Source: Agromyces subbeticus DSM 16689
GTDB taxonomy: Bacteria > Actinomycetota > Actinomycetes > Actinomycetales > Microbacteriaceae
DNA: 64,000 bases
Assembly (NCBI RefSeq): GCF_000421565.1
Contig: NZ_ATXG01000007.1
Coordinates: forward strand, 119,518 to 183,517
Reading direction: 5' to 3'
Shown here: positions 1 to 8,945 of the stretch, piece by piece
How the letters are laid out: the number at the start of each line of letters is the position of its first letter
Numbering within the stretch: position 1 is the stretch's first letter
Notes under the pieces: model-generated
Told to the model about the DNA's origin: nothing
Database searches by the model: none
The model's input: the letters and a program-made list of their open reading frames with translations, nothing else
Translations under genes and position numbers: made by a program

Positions 1-145
1 CGGCCAGGTCGAGATCGCCGCGGGGCTGGGCCACAGCGTCCATGGGCCGACCCCGGTGCTCGTCGAATCCGAGTACGGTCATGACGCCTTCCTCATCGAA
101 GACGATGCGGTCGGCGCGGCCCTCGCCGGGCTCCTCGCCGCCTGA
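1..145 (+). CDS. metX: Homoserine O-acetyltransferase, C-terminal fragment
   Basis: Only the last 47 codons are inside the window, read in the frame that starts at base 2 and ends at the TGA at 143-145. The peptide contains VESEYGHDAFLIE. In MetX, an alpha/beta hydrolase of methionine biosynthesis that acetylates homoserine, this GHDAFL block carries the catalytic histidine near the C-terminus. Everything upstream, including the nucleophile, is missing, so the call rests on this one motif. A homoserine O-succinyltransferase of the same fold cannot be excluded. The next gene starts about 84 bp downstream on the same strand. Confidence 0.75.
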   Translation, partial: GQVEIAAGLGHSVHGPTPVLVESEYGHDAFLIEDDAVGAALAGLLAA

Positions 146-228
146 GCCATCGCTCCCGGGGGCGATTCCGCTACTCTTCGAGAGTGACGGTGGCCGTGTC
201 CACGACTGCCGACCACCCAGGGGGTGTC

Positions 229-1386
229 ATGAAGCGCATCCAGAAGGAACGCGATCGGTTGTTGCGGCAGCTCGCCCGGGTCTCCGGCCTGAGCGGCACG
301 ATCGGCGCACTCGCCTGCCTCCTCGTTCCCGGCACGACGACTGGGCTCGAGCTCGCGTTGTCGGCCCTGCTGAGCCTCGGTGCCGGCGCCGGAATCGCCC
401 TGCACGCCGTGCGGGGCGCCGTCGCACCGGCCATCGCCGCCGTGGCGTGCTCGATCGCCCTCATCCTGCTGCTCGGGGCGGGAGCGGTGCTCGATCCCGT
501 CACGATCGCGGCGATGGCGATCACGGCGGCGATCACCGCCTCCTCGGTCGCGATTCCCCTGATCGTGCGCTCCGACGGACCGTTCCTCGTGCTCGGCCTC
601 GTCGCGGCGACGCTGATCGCCATCGGGGTGGTCGCCATCACGGGTCACGAGATGCAGACCGTCGCCATCGGCGCGATCATGGGCTGGGCCGCCAACTCGG
701 CGATCGGCGTCTGGCTCGACAAGGCCATCGCGACGGCCGCCGACCGCATCGCCGAGGTCGGCCGGGCGCACGAGGCCGAGCGTCTCGCGAGTGAGCTCGA
801 GTCGCAGCAGCGGCAGGACGCGCGGGTGCTGCACGACACCGTGCTCGCCACCCTCAGCCTGCTCGCCCATTCCGGTGTCGGCGTGAGCGCCGGGGCGCTG
901 CGTCAACAGGCCGGCGATGACGCCAGGCTGCTCAAGCAGCTCAGGCTCGGCGCGCCGCTCGACCGCGGGTCGACCACGGTCTTCTCGCCGGAGTCCGACG
1001 ACGACACGATCGGCCTCACCTTCGAATCGGTGCGGCAGCGCTTCGCACGCATGGGCCTCGATGTGAATTGGCACGGCACCGGCCGCCTCGCGCTGCCGCG
1101 TGAGACCCTCGACGCTCTCCTCGGCGCCCTCGGCGAGTGCCTCGAGAACGTGCGCCGGCACGCGGGCGTCACCGAGGCTGATGTCACGGTGAGCGACGAC
1201 GACCGCACCGTGCGCGCCATGGTGACCGACGCCGGCACCGGCTTCGAGCCCGACACGGTCGACGGTGCGCGACTCGGGTACGCCGAATCCGTCGTCGGCC
1301 GGCTCAACACCGTCGGCGGGCGGGCCCGCATCTTCTCCTCACCCGGATCCGGCACGACGGTGATGCTCGAGGTGCCGAAACCATGA
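229..1386 (+). CDS. Sensor histidine kinase, NarL/LuxR-partner type
   Basis: This 385-residue protein has hydrophobic segments over roughly its first 170 residues, so it is membrane-embedded. A cytoplasmic part follows with the phospho-acceptor-like motif LHDTVLATL, which resembles the HisKA_3 H-box (H followed by D). The C-terminal HATPase_c domain shows the N-box (ECLENVRRHAG) and G-boxes (DAGTGF, SSPGSGTTV). It probably autophosphorylates and passes phosphate to the regulator encoded two genes downstream. I chose the ATG at 229 because AGGGGG sits just upstream. A GTG at 184 lies 6 nt after TACTCT and could be a leaderless alternative. The stop overlaps the next start by 4 nt (ATGA), so the three genes form one operon. 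The signal is unknown. Confidence 0.85.
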   Translation: MKRIQKERDRLLRQLARVSGLSGTIGALACLLVPGTTTGLELALSALLSLGAGAGIALHAVRGAVAPAIAAVACSIALILLLGAGAVLDPVTIAAMAITAAITASSVAIPLIVRSDGPFLVLGLVAATLIAIGVVAITGHEMQTVAIGAIMGWAANSAIGVWLDKAIATAADRIAEVGRAHEAERLASELESQQRQDARVLHDTVLATLSLLAHSGVGVSAGALRQQAGDDARLLKQLRLGAPLDRGSTTVFSPESDDDTIGLTFESVRQRFARMGLDVNWHGTGRLALPRETLDALLGALGECLENVRRHAGVTEADVTVSDDDRTVRAMVTDAGTGFEPDTVDGARLGYAESVVGRLNTVGGRARIFSSPGSGTTVMLEVPKP

Positions 1387-2645
1387 GAGAGCCGCAGATC
1401 GCCGCTTCGATCACCGGACGACCCTTCCGCCGACCGAGCCGCTCGGCACGGGCTGCCGGCGATGTGCGCGAGAGCCACGGCGGGCGTCGTCTCGCGGTCG
1501 GTATCACGATCGCGTCCGGCCTCATCATCGCCGGCCATCTCGCTCATGCACTGACGCTCGCGCCGCTCTTCCCGCCCGGCCCAGGCCCGTGGGCCGCGTG
1601 GTTCGCGCTGCTCGGGGTCGTCGGCATCGGCGTGGTCTCACGCATGGTGTCGCGCAACGCACCGCTGCCCGACTGGCTCTACCTCACGCTCCTCATCGCG
1701 CTCATCGCGCCCGTGTGGCTCGACATCGCCGCCACGCAGGGGCTCCTCCACCTCGGCGTGACGCCGACGGCCGCGGCCGCGGCCGGGGCCGTGCTGATGC
1801 CCGTCGCGGCGATCAGGGGCATCCGCATTCCCGTGCTCGTCGCGGGAGCGATCGGCCTCGTGATCGCCGTGGCGGCCCTTTTCCAGCTCGAGTCCGCGGG
1901 GCACCACACCGTGACCGGCGTCGTCGTCGCGGCAGCCACCGTGCTGCCCGTCGTCGTCGCCGTGCTGGCGATCGGCGGCTTCCGGCGGCTCGTGCGCCGC
2001 GAGCTCGACCTCTCACTCGTGCAGAGCACGGTCGCGACACCGCGCACCGCGGTCGGCATGCGCGCCTCGGAAGAGCTCGCGCAACTCGACTTCGACGCTG
2101 AGTCACTGCTCGACGACGTCGGCTCGGGTCGCATCGCCATTCCCCTGCCCGCCGAGGCCGCCGAACGGGCGGGCACCATCGCAGCCCGCCTCCGCGTGCG
2201 ACTGATCGAGGGGCGCAACGACACCTGGCTTCGGCACGCCGTCACCGAATCCGCCTACCTCAGCAATCGGGTGACCGTCGACGATCCCGGCGGACTCGCG
2301 GGCCTGCTCGGCCAGGCACAGCGAGACGGCCTGCTCCTCGCCCTGTGGTTCCTCGTCGGCGAGCAGTCGAAGGGCACGGCCGAGCTCTCGGCGCACGTCA
2401 CCTGCCGCGAACCCGCCGACGCCTCTTCGCCCGATACGCCCGATCTGCTGCTCTCGATCGAGGTGACAGGACTCGCTCGACGACGCGTCGACCCCGCAAC
2501 GTGGGATGTACTCGATAGTGTCGGTACACACGAGGTCGAGGCGGCTCCGGAAACGTTCCGCATCGACATCGACTGCCGGGTCGATCCGCACGTCTCGGCT
2601 GGGGTTCCGGTCGCCCGCGGGGCGGCTCATCCGAGGGGAAGCTGA
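1383..2645 (+). CDS. Membrane protein of the sensor-regulator operon
   Basis: The product has 420 residues. The first 40 or so are basic and soluble, then five or six hydrophobic segments run to about residue 205. The remaining half is soluble and mostly helical. I see no HATPase G-box, receiver or transport motif. It sits between the kinase and the regulator, overlapping the kinase stop by 4 nt and abutting the regulator start (stop ends at 2645, ATG at 2646). That makes an accessory sensing or kinase-modulating role likely. The soluble half has a kinase-like layout without visible ATP-binding residues, so a degenerate histidine kinase is possible. I do not recognise a named family. Confidence 0.7.
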   Translation: MREPQIAASITGRPFRRPSRSARAAGDVRESHGGRRLAVGITIASGLIIAGHLAHALTLAPLFPPGPGPWAAWFALLGVVGIGVVSRMVSRNAPLPDWLYLTLLIALIAPVWLDIAATQGLLHLGVTPTAAAAAGAVLMPVAAIRGIRIPVLVAGAIGLVIAVAALFQLESAGHHTVTGVVVAAATVLPVVVAVLAIGGFRRLVRRELDLSLVQSTVATPRTAVGMRASEELAQLDFDAESLLDDVGSGRIAIPLPAEAAERAGTIAARLRVRLIEGRNDTWLRHAVTESAYLSNRVTVDDPGGLAGLLGQAQRDGLLLALWFLVGEQSKGTAELSAHVTCREPADASSPDTPDLLLSIEVTGLARRRVDPATWDVLDSVGTHEVEAAPETFRIDIDCRVDPHVSAGVPVARGAAHPRGS

Positions 2646-3296
2646 ATGGCAGACACCGATCCACCGATCCGCCTGGCGATCGTCGACGATCACCGCATGC
2701 TGCTCGGGGCCCTCTCCGAGTGGATTCGCACCGCGGCACCCGATATCGAACTCATCGCCGCGGTGCCGTCGTGGTCAGAACTGCTCGCCCACCCCGACTT
2801 CCCCGTCGACGTCGTGCTCCTCGACCTCGACCTGCGCGACAACATCCCGATCTCGCTCAAGCTGTCGATGCTGAAGTCCGCCGGTGTGCAGACGATGCTC
2901 ATGAGCACCTACTCCGAGCCCGCGGTGGTTCGCGAGGCGCTCAGCTCGGGTGCCCTCGGCTACCTGGTGAAGTCCGAGCCGGTCGAGACCATCATCGAGG
3001 CGATCCGGGCGGCGCGCATCGGCGAGTCGTACCTCACCGCCGAACTCGAACTCGCGCTCAGCGAGAACGGCACCGCACCGAAGCTCTCGGCGCAGGAGCG
3101 CCGGGTGATGGCCCTCTACGGTGCCGGCCAGCCGGTCAAGGCTGTGGCGTTCCAGCTCGGCATCTCCGAAGAGACGGCGAAGAGCTATCTCAAGCGCATC
3201 CGTGAGAAGTACCGGGCGTCGGGCTACGACGTGGGCACCAAGGTGGCACTGCGCAAGCGCGCGATCCTCGACGGCATCCTGCTGCAGTCCGACTGA
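2646..3296 (+). CDS. Response regulator, NarL/FixJ (LuxR-HTH) family
   Basis: This 216-residue protein has an N-terminal receiver domain with the acidic pair in LAIVDDH, the likely phospho-acceptor aspartate in VVLLDLDLRD (about residue 58), and the conserved lysine in GYLVKSE. A LuxR-type helix-turn-helix occupies the C-terminus (KLSAQERRVMALYGAG through the KSYLKRIREKY recognition helix). It is the expected DNA-binding partner of the kinase at 229-1386. The start directly abuts the preceding stop. A palindromic terminator follows the gene. Targets are unknown, and autoregulation of the operon is only an assumption. Confidence 0.92.
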   Translation: MADTDPPIRLAIVDDHRMLLGALSEWIRTAAPDIELIAAVPSWSELLAHPDFPVDVVLLDLDLRDNIPISLKLSMLKSAGVQTMLMSTYSEPAVVREALSSGALGYLVKSEPVETIIEAIRAARIGESYLTAELELALSENGTAPKLSAQERRVMALYGAGQPVKAVAFQLGISEETAKSYLKRIREKYRASGYDVGTKVALRKRAILDGILLQSD

Positions 3297-3302
3297 TCCG
3301 GT

Positions 3303-3328
3303 CGAGCGGATGCCGCGGCATCCGCTCG
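3303..3328. terminator. Perfect palindrome between convergent genes
   Basis: A 24-bp perfect palindrome, extendable by one base pair on each side, is built from GAGCGGATGCC and its complement. It lies between the stops of the response regulator (+) and the MFS gene (-). No T-run follows, so it would be an I-shaped terminator of the kind described in actinobacteria. The same core recurs at 18930-18969 and 34450-34485. Confidence 0.65.
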
Positions 3329-3348
3329 CCGATGGCAGGGCGTGGCGC

Positions 3349-4632
3349 TCAGGCGTCGACGGGCTCCACGGCCGCGATCGCACCGGTCGCATACGGCACG
3401 GCGACGCCGCGCTGGTGCCGCGATCGATCGAGGGCGAACGACGCCACCGCGAGCGCCGCGCCGGCGAGCGTGAGCACGAGCCCGATCCAGATCGGTGCCA
3501 CGTAGCCGAGGCCGCTCGCGATCGCGACGCCGCCGAGCACGGCGCCGAGGCTGTTGCCGATGTTCAGGGCCGAGTGATTCAGCGCGGCGGCGATCGACTG
3601 GCTGTCGCGTGCGACGTCCATCAGCCGGGCCTGGATCGTGGGTGAGAGCGCCGCCGAGGCGCCGCCGACGAGCAGCACGCCGGCGAACAGGCCCACCGGG
3701 TTCGTCGCCGTGAACGCGAGCAGCACCAGCGCGGCGGCGAGAATCGCGAAGAACAGGTACATGGAGCGGCGCACGCTCCAGTCGGCGAGGCGACCGCCTG
3801 CGATGTTGCCGATCGTCATGCCGATGCCGAATGCGATGAGCACGACGGGCACGAACGACTCGGGCAGGCCGGTGACCTCGGTGGCGAGCGGTGCGACGTA
3901 GCTGTAGACGGCGAAGAGGCCGCCGAAGCCGATCGCGCCGATGCCGAGCGCGAACCAGACCTGGGCACGCGTGAACGCCCGCAGTTCGCGCTTCATCGTG
4001 GCATGCGGGTCACCCGCTTGCCACGGCACCGCCACGAGCACGGCGACGAACGTGAGCGCGAAGATGCCCGCGACCGCGAGATAGGCGGTGCGCCAGCCGG
4101 CGGCCTGCCCGAGCCACGTGATCGCCGGCACTCCGATCACGTTGGCGATCGTGAGGCCCGAGAGCACGAGTGCGACGCCACGGGCGCGCTTGCCCGGCCC
4201 CATGAGGCTCGCCGCGACGAGCGATGCGATGCCGAAGTACGCGCCGTGCGGCAGCGCAGCCACGAATCGCGCGATGAGCACGAGCTCGAACGTGGGCAGC
4301 ACGGCCGAGGCGACGGTGCCGACCGTGAAGGCCGTGAGGAGGGCGAGCAGCAGGCGCTTGCGCGGCCATCGCGCGGCCGCGGCGGCGATGGTCGGCGCGC
4401 CGACGACGACGCCGAGCGCGTACGCCGAGATGACCCAGCCGGCCGTCGCGTTGGCATCGGCCGGCGACTCCGCGGCGAGCTCGGGCAGCAGGTCGTGCGC
4501 GATGTTCGGCAGCAGGCCCATGGCGACGAACTCGGTCGATCCGATGCCGAAGCCGCCGAGTGCGAGCGCCAGGAACGCGAAACGAATACGGGCCGGCGAC
4601 AACGTCGTCGGCCCGTCGGTTGACTGGGTCAC
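3349..4632 (-). CDS. MFS transporter, AraJ/Cmx-like drug-efflux type
   Basis: The 427-residue protein has about twelve hydrophobic segments in the two-bundle layout of the major facilitator superfamily. Its N-terminus (ALGGFGIGSTEFVAMGLLP) matches the DHA1/AraJ group, whose members export chloramphenicol-like drugs or sugars using the proton gradient. A motif-A-like loop (AARWPRKRLLL) follows the second segment, and GVPAITWLGQAAGWR is a typical motif-C region. The start is a GTG. A cluster of TCGAA-type palindromes sits 20-45 bp upstream, so a dedicated repressor may control it, but no regulator gene is adjacent. The substrate cannot be inferred. Confidence 0.85.
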   Translation of the reverse strand: MTQSTDGPTTLSPARIRFAFLALALGGFGIGSTEFVAMGLLPNIAHDLLPELAAESPADANATAGWVISAYALGVVVGAPTIAAAAARWPRKRLLLALLTAFTVGTVASAVLPTFELVLIARFVAALPHGAYFGIASLVAASLMGPGKRARGVALVLSGLTIANVIGVPAITWLGQAAGWRTAYLAVAGIFALTFVAVLVAVPWQAGDPHATMKRELRAFTRAQVWFALGIGAIGFGGLFAVYSYVAPLATEVTGLPESFVPVVLIAFGIGMTIGNIAGGRLADWSVRRSMYLFFAILAAALVLLAFTATNPVGLFAGVLLVGGASAALSPTIQARLMDVARDSQSIAAALNHSALNIGNSLGAVLGGVAIASGLGYVAPIWIGLVLTLAGAALAVASFALDRSRHQRGVAVPYATGAIAAVEPVDA

Positions 4633-4649
4633 CCGTCGATTCTCGCACG

Positions 4650-4676
4650 GAATCGAATCGATTCGAATCGGTTCGA
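4650..4676 (-). promoter_or_regulatory. Overlapping palindromes upstream of the MFS gene
   Basis: Two overlapping perfect palindromes are seen, CGAATCGATTCG at 4654-4665 and CGATTCGAATCG at 4659-4670, followed by a third partial copy (GGTTCGA). They lie 20-45 bp upstream of the MFS start, where an operator for a dimeric repressor would be expected. No cognate regulator is adjacent. Confidence 0.4.
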
Positions 4677-4692
4677 CTTCTGCGTGCGCTGC

Positions 4693-5013
4693 CTAGTCCA
4701 CGTCGGTACCCGCTTGGTCGATCGCGGCCTCGAGCCGGTCGATCTTCGCGTCGAGCTCCCCGCTGTAACCCGGCCTGATGTCGGCCTTCAGCACGAGCGA
4801 CACCCGCGAGCCGTACTCGCCGACGGCCTCGGTGGCACGCCGAACGACGTCGAAGACCTCGTCCCATTCGCCTTCGATCTCGGTGAACATCGACGTCGTG
4901 CGGTTCGGGAGCCCCGACTCGCGCACGACCTTCACCGCTGCCGCGACGGCGTCGTGAACGGAGCCGTCGGCGCTGCCCGTGCCGCCCGGCGCTACTGAGA
5001 ATGCCACCAGCAT
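4693..5013 (-). CDS. MTH1187/YkoF-family thiamine-binding protein
   Basis: This small protein of 106 residues begins MLVAFSVAPGG and has the single ferredoxin-like domain of the thiamine-binding MTH1187 family (SVSLVLKADIRPGYSGELDAKI near the end). Members bind thiamine or related ligands as oligomers; no enzymatic activity is established. The start at 5013 is preceded by GAAGGAG at about 6 nt. The gene lies 17 bp after the stop of the membrane glycosyltransferase-like gene, so the two are probably co-transcribed, although no functional link is obvious. Confidence 0.85.
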   Translation of the reverse strand: MLVAFSVAPGGTGSADGSVHDAVAAAVKVVRESGLPNRTTSMFTEIEGEWDEVFDVVRRATEAVGEYGSRVSLVLKADIRPGYSGELDAKIDRLEAAIDQAGTDVD

Positions 5014-5030
5014 GTTCGTCTCCTTCGAAT

Positions 5031-6320
5031 TCACTCGGTCGACCCCATTGTGTCGCGCACGGCGTCGACCGCGCGCGGCGCCCTGCGTGGAGCGCCGAGC
5101 CACCAGAGCGCACGTATCCCCCAGGCGAGCAGCAGCACGAGCAGCGCGGCCTTGGCGGTGAGCAGGAACACGAACGCCGGATCGGCGATCAGGAGCCACC
5201 CGTACCAGTACGGGTAGATGATGTGCGTGAAGAGCGCGATCACGGCGGCGATGAACGCCGGCACCGCGAATCGTGCCGGGCGCAGCACCAGGCCGAGAAT
5301 CACCGGAGCGGCGAGCCAGGTCACGAACTGCGGGGAGCCCACCTTGTTCGCGAGCATGAGCACGACGACGAAGCTCAGGACCAGCGGCGGCATCACCCGG
5401 CCGAACGGGGCGCCGCGGCGCGTGGCCCGAATGCCGACGAGCATCACGACGAGCACGCCGATCGCCATGATCGGTGTCGTGACGGCGGCCGCGACATCCG
5501 CCCCCGGCCCCTCGATCTGGAACGTGAGGATGTCGCGGTCGTAGACGATGCGCACGGAGCCCGACCCGGCCACGATCTGCCAGAGCCAGGCGACCGCGAG
5601 CGGCGCCTCGATCTGCAGGCCGCGGCCGGCCTGCTCGGCGATGAAGCCGATCGCGTTCGTGCCGGCCCCCGCGATGAGACTGACCCCGAGGATGCCGAGG
5701 CTCAGCGACGCCGCCACCGTGACGACCTCGATGCGCCGGCGCGACGCGATGACGAGCGCAGCGACGAGTGCGGCCGGCCACACCTTCACCCACGTCGCGA
5801 TCGTGAGCAGCACCGCCGCCACGCGCGGCCGACCGGCCGCCCACAGCAGCCCCATGATGGCCACCGGCACCGTGATCGCGTCGATGCGGCCGAAGGCGAT
5901 CGGCCCGAGCAGTGCGAGGAAGCCGAGCCACCACCAGGCAGCGAGCCGGCGCGGGCGCGACAGCCGCGCCCGGCCGATGAGCACTCCGAAGGCGATCGCG
6001 TTCAGCGCCGTTACGAGCGCGAGCCATGTCTGCGCATAGAGCGTCGGCCCGAGCGCGAGCGCGGCCGTCATCGGGGCGAAGGCCAGGATCGGGTACACCC
6101 ACGGCACGTCGATGCCCATGCGCACCCAACCGTGGGCGGCGTTCTCGGCCCAGACCCGGTAGACCGCGGTCACGTCGCCGAGCGGATAGCCGGGCCCCTC
6201 GAGGTTCAGCCAGATGAGCGCGACGTGCACCAGCACGAAGCCCGTCCAGAGCGCGGCTCGCGTGCCGAGCCTGCGACGATACGGGCGAGCGGATGCCTCA
6301 TGCCCCGTCTCGCCCGCCAT
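5031..6320 (-). CDS. Polytopic membrane protein, GT87/DUF2029-like
   Basis: The 429-residue protein has about eleven hydrophobic segments. The acidic N-terminal loop (PLGDVTAVYRVWAE) and a central stretch resembling LLTIATWVKVWPAALV match the DUF2029/GT87 group of polyprenyl-phosphate-sugar-dependent mannosyltransferases. In mycobacteria this group contains enzymes building cell-envelope mannans and lipomannan. TAGGCT lies 7 nt before the ATG, consistent with a leaderless transcript. The thiamine-binding gene follows after 17 bp. The exact sugar and acceptor are unknown. Confidence 0.7.
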   Translation of the reverse strand: MAGETGHEASARPYRRRLGTRAALWTGFVLVHVALIWLNLEGPGYPLGDVTAVYRVWAENAAHGWVRMGIDVPWVYPILAFAPMTAALALGPTLYAQTWLALVTALNAIAFGVLIGRARLSRPRRLAAWWWLGFLALLGPIAFGRIDAITVPVAIMGLLWAAGRPRVAAVLLTIATWVKVWPAALVAALVIASRRRIEVVTVAASLSLGILGVSLIAGAGTNAIGFIAEQAGRGLQIEAPLAVAWLWQIVAGSGSVRIVYDRDILTFQIEGPGADVAAAVTTPIMAIGVLVVMLVGIRATRRGAPFGRVMPPLVLSFVVVLMLANKVGSPQFVTWLAAPVILGLVLRPARFAVPAFIAAVIALFTHIIYPYWYGWLLIADPAFVFLLTAKAALLVLLLAWGIRALWWLGAPRRAPRAVDAVRDTMGSTE

Positions 6321-6415
6321 GCCGTCGAGCCTAGCCGAGCGTCATATTCCGCCACGCGCCAGGCGGAGGTCCGCGGCATCCGCGATGCTGGGGGCACACC
6401 GCTTGGAGGCCCATC

Positions 6416-7258
6416 ATGACTCGACGCTCCCTCACCGCACTGCTCGTGGCCGCATCCGCGACCCTCGCCCTCGCCGCATGCGCGAGCGGTGCGCCGGCTG
6501 ACGGCGAGGCCGGCGGCTCAGGCGGCGACTACATCGCCGACGGCAAGCTCACGATCGGCACCGGAGAGCCCGCGTACTTCCCCTGGGTGATCGACGATGC
6601 ACCCGAGTCCGGCGAGGGCTTCGAGGCGGCCGTCGCCTACGCGGTCGCCGAGCAGCTCGGCTTCGAGGCCGACGACGTGGTCTGGGTGCGTTCGACGTTC
6701 GAACAGGCCATCGCGCCCGGCCCGAAGGACTTCGACTTCAACCTGCAGCAGTTCTCGATCACCGAGGAGCGCGCCGAGAACGTCGACTTCTCGTCGCCGT
6801 ACTACGAGACCACGCAGGTCGTCATCACGACCGAGTCGTCGCCCGCCGCCTCGGCGTCCTCGATCGCCGACCTGCAGGGGCTCCTGATCGGCGCGCAGAC
6901 CGGCACCACGAGCTTCGACGCCGTCGAGCAGGTCATCGACCCGACTGCGGGCTCCCAGGTGTTCAACACGAACGATGATGCGAAGCTCGCCCTGCAGAAC
7001 GGCACCGTCGACGCGATCGTCGTCGACCTGCCGACCGCGTTCTACCTCACGGGCGTCGAGCTCGAGGGCGGCAAGATCGTCGGGCAGCTGCCGGCGACGG
7101 CCGGCGATGGCGACGCGTTCGGGCTCGTGCTCGCGAAGGGCTCGCCACTGACCGCCGACGTCACGGCGGCGGTCGACGCGCTTCGCGACGCCGGCACGCT
7201 CGACGAGCTCGCCGCGGAGTGGCTGGGCGGCGCCGGCGGCGCCCCCGTGCTCGAGTGA
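6416..7258 (+). CDS. ABC transporter substrate-binding lipoprotein, family 3
   Basis: This 280-residue precursor has a short basic N-terminus, a hydrophobic stretch and the lipobox LAAC with the lipidated cysteine at residue 22. The mature part is a family-3 solute-binding protein (opening ADGKLTIGTGEPAYFPWV; middle block FNLQQFSITEERAENVDFSSPYY), the class that binds polar amino acids such as glutamine or cystine. GGAGG precedes the ATG. It is the first gene of a three-gene importer with the permease and ATPase downstream. It would capture substrate on the outer face of the membrane and deliver it to the permease. The precise ligand is unknown. Confidence 0.9.
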   Translation: MTRRSLTALLVAASATLALAACASGAPADGEAGGSGGDYIADGKLTIGTGEPAYFPWVIDDAPESGEGFEAAVAYAVAEQLGFEADDVVWVRSTFEQAIAPGPKDFDFNLQQFSITEERAENVDFSSPYYETTQVVITTESSPAASASSIADLQGLLIGAQTGTTSFDAVEQVIDPTAGSQVFNTNDDAKLALQNGTVDAIVVDLPTAFYLTGVELEGGKIVGQLPATAGDGDAFGLVLAKGSPLTADVTAAVDALRDAGTLDELAAEWLGGAGGAPVLE

Positions 7259-7317
7259 CGCCGATGCCCGGTTCCGCCATCGCCGCGCTCTGCCCGGCAC
7301 GCCGCTAACGTGGGCTC

Positions 7318-8199
7318 GTGACCGACTCGACCGACGCCCGCACGGCGACGACCGACGCCTGGCAGCCGAGCACCATCGAGCTCGAGCGGCGCTCGTTCCG
7401 CCGGCGCCAGACCGGGCGATCGGTGCTCGTGAGCATCGCCTCGACGCTCGCCATCGCAGCGCTGCTCGTCTGGGCGCTCGTCGGGTCGCCCGGCTGGACA
7501 CGGGTGGTCGAGACCTTCTTCGACCCCCAAGTGGCCATCGCATCGCTGCCGAGAGTGCTCGAGGGCTTCTGGCTGAACATCCAGGTGTTGTTCTTCGCGA
7601 GCATCGGGGTGGTGCTCGTCGCGCTGCTGCTCGCAACCTTGCGCACCCTGCGCGGGCCGGTGTTTTTCCCGTTGCGCGCGCTCGCGGCCGGCTACACCGA
7701 CATCTTCCGCGGCATGCCGGTGCTCATCGTGCTCTACCTGGTGGGCTTCGGGCTGCCCGGCCTCGACTTCTTCCCGCGCATGCCCGTCGCGTTCTGGGGC
7801 ACGATCGCGCTGATCCTCACCTACTCCGCCTACGTCTCCGAGGTCTTCCGGGCGGGCATCGAGGCGGTGCATCCCTCGCAGCGGCTCGCCGCCCGTTCGC
7901 TCGGCCTCAGCCACGGGCAGACCATGCGCCGGGTCGTGCTCCCACAGGCGCTCCGAAAGGTGACCCCGGCGCTCATGAACGACTTCGTGGCCATGCAGAA
8001 AGACGTCGGCCTGATCTCGGTGCTCGGTGCGGTCGACGCCGTGCGCGCAGCGCAGATCGAGACCGCGCACTTCTTCAACTTCACGCCCTACGTCGTTGCG
8101 GGCCTGCTCTTCGTGCTGCTGGCGTGGCCGATGATCCGGTTCACCGACTGGGTCTCTGCGCGCATGCGAGCGCGCGAGCAGGTCGGGAGCATCGTATGA
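7318..8199 (+). CDS. Amino-acid ABC transporter permease, HisM family
   Basis: The 293-residue integral membrane protein has an N-terminal cytoplasmic tail of about 35 residues and five or six membrane segments. The EAA loop (EAVHPSQRLAARSLGLSHGQTMRRVVLPQALRK) identifies a BPD-type permease of the polar amino-acid group. The GTG start lies 6 nt after TAACGT, a pattern that marks leaderless transcripts in this genome. The gene may therefore have its own promoter in addition to read-through from the lipoprotein gene. Its stop overlaps the ATPase start by 4 nt. Confidence 0.9.
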   Translation: MTDSTDARTATTDAWQPSTIELERRSFRRRQTGRSVLVSIASTLAIAALLVWALVGSPGWTRVVETFFDPQVAIASLPRVLEGFWLNIQVLFFASIGVVLVALLLATLRTLRGPVFFPLRALAAGYTDIFRGMPVLIVLYLVGFGLPGLDFFPRMPVAFWGTIALILTYSAYVSEVFRAGIEAVHPSQRLAARSLGLSHGQTMRRVVLPQALRKVTPALMNDFVAMQKDVGLISVLGAVDAVRAAQIETAHFFNFTPYVVAGLLFVLLAWPMIRFTDWVSARMRAREQVGSIV

Positions 8200-8942
8200 G
8201 CGGGGCGACCGGGCCGGTGCTTCGACTGCGCGGGGTGCGCCGGGCCTTCGGCGACCACCTCGTGCTCGACGGCATCGATCTCGATGTGGCCGCCCACGAG
8301 GTCGTCGCGCTCGTGGGCTCGAGTGGTTCGGGCAAGTCGACGCTCCTGCGCACCGTGAACCTGATCGAGCGCATCGACGACGGCGAGATCCTCCTGCAGG
8401 GCCGCGACATCAGCGACCCGCGCATCGATGCCGACGCCGTTCGCGCTCGCATCGGGGTCGTGTTCCAGCACTACAATCTCTTCCCCCACCTCAGCGTGCT
8501 CGACAACGTCACGCTCGCATCGCGACTCGTGCACCGGGTCGGTCGCGCCGAGGCCGAGCGACGCGGACTCGAGCTGCTCGCCTCGATCGGCCTGGCCGAT
8601 TTCGCGCGCGCGTTCCCCGATCGGCTCTCGGGCGGGCAGCAGCAGCGGGCCGCCATCGTGCGGGCCATCGCGACCGATCCCGAGCTGCTGCTCCTCGACG
8701 AGGTGACGAGCGCGCTCGACCCCGAACTCGTCGGCGAGGTGCTCGCACTCGTGCGCTCGCTCGCCGACCGCGGCACCACGATCGTGATGGCCACCCATGA
8801 GATGGCGTTCGCGCGCGACGTGGCCGACCGGGTCGTGTTCCTCGACGCCGGCCGCATCATCGAAGACGCCCCGGCGCGTCAGTTCTTCGAGGCACCGCGT
8901 GAAGAGCGCACGCGCGAGTTCCTCACCCGGTTCCGCGCCTGA
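8196..8942 (+). CDS. Amino-acid ABC transporter ATP-binding protein
   Basis: The 248-residue ATPase shows, in order, Walker A GSSGSGKST, a Q-loop (GVVFQHYNLFPHLSV), signature LSGGQQQR, Walker B LLLLDEVTSALD and the switch histidine in MATHEM. It belongs to the GlnQ/HisP family and energises the permease encoded just upstream, whose stop it overlaps by 4 nt. I chose the ATG at 8196 over an in-frame ATG at 8124 because the latter lies deep inside the permease gene. The gene converges with nnrD, leaving only 3 bp between stops. Confidence 0.94.
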   Translation: MSGATGPVLRLRGVRRAFGDHLVLDGIDLDVAAHEVVALVGSSGSGKSTLLRTVNLIERIDDGEILLQGRDISDPRIDADAVRARIGVVFQHYNLFPHLSVLDNVTLASRLVHRVGRAEAERRGLELLASIGLADFARAFPDRLSGGQQQRAAIVRAIATDPELLLLDEVTSALDPELVGEVLALVRSLADRGTTIVMATHEMAFARDVADRVVFLDAGRIIEDAPARQFFEAPREERTREFLTRFRA

Positions 8943-8945
8943 GCC

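Noticed and set aside
184..228. Alternative GTG start of the histidine kinase
   Set aside because: It fits a leaderless pattern (TACTCT), but the ATG at 229 has an SD-like AGGGGG and is preferred. Not excluded.
4693..6129. A 478-residue minus-strand frame overlapping the membrane glycosyltransferase
   Set aside because: Only its last 106 residues (thiamine-binding protein) are real. The rest is an Arg-rich shadow of the glycosyltransferase gene.
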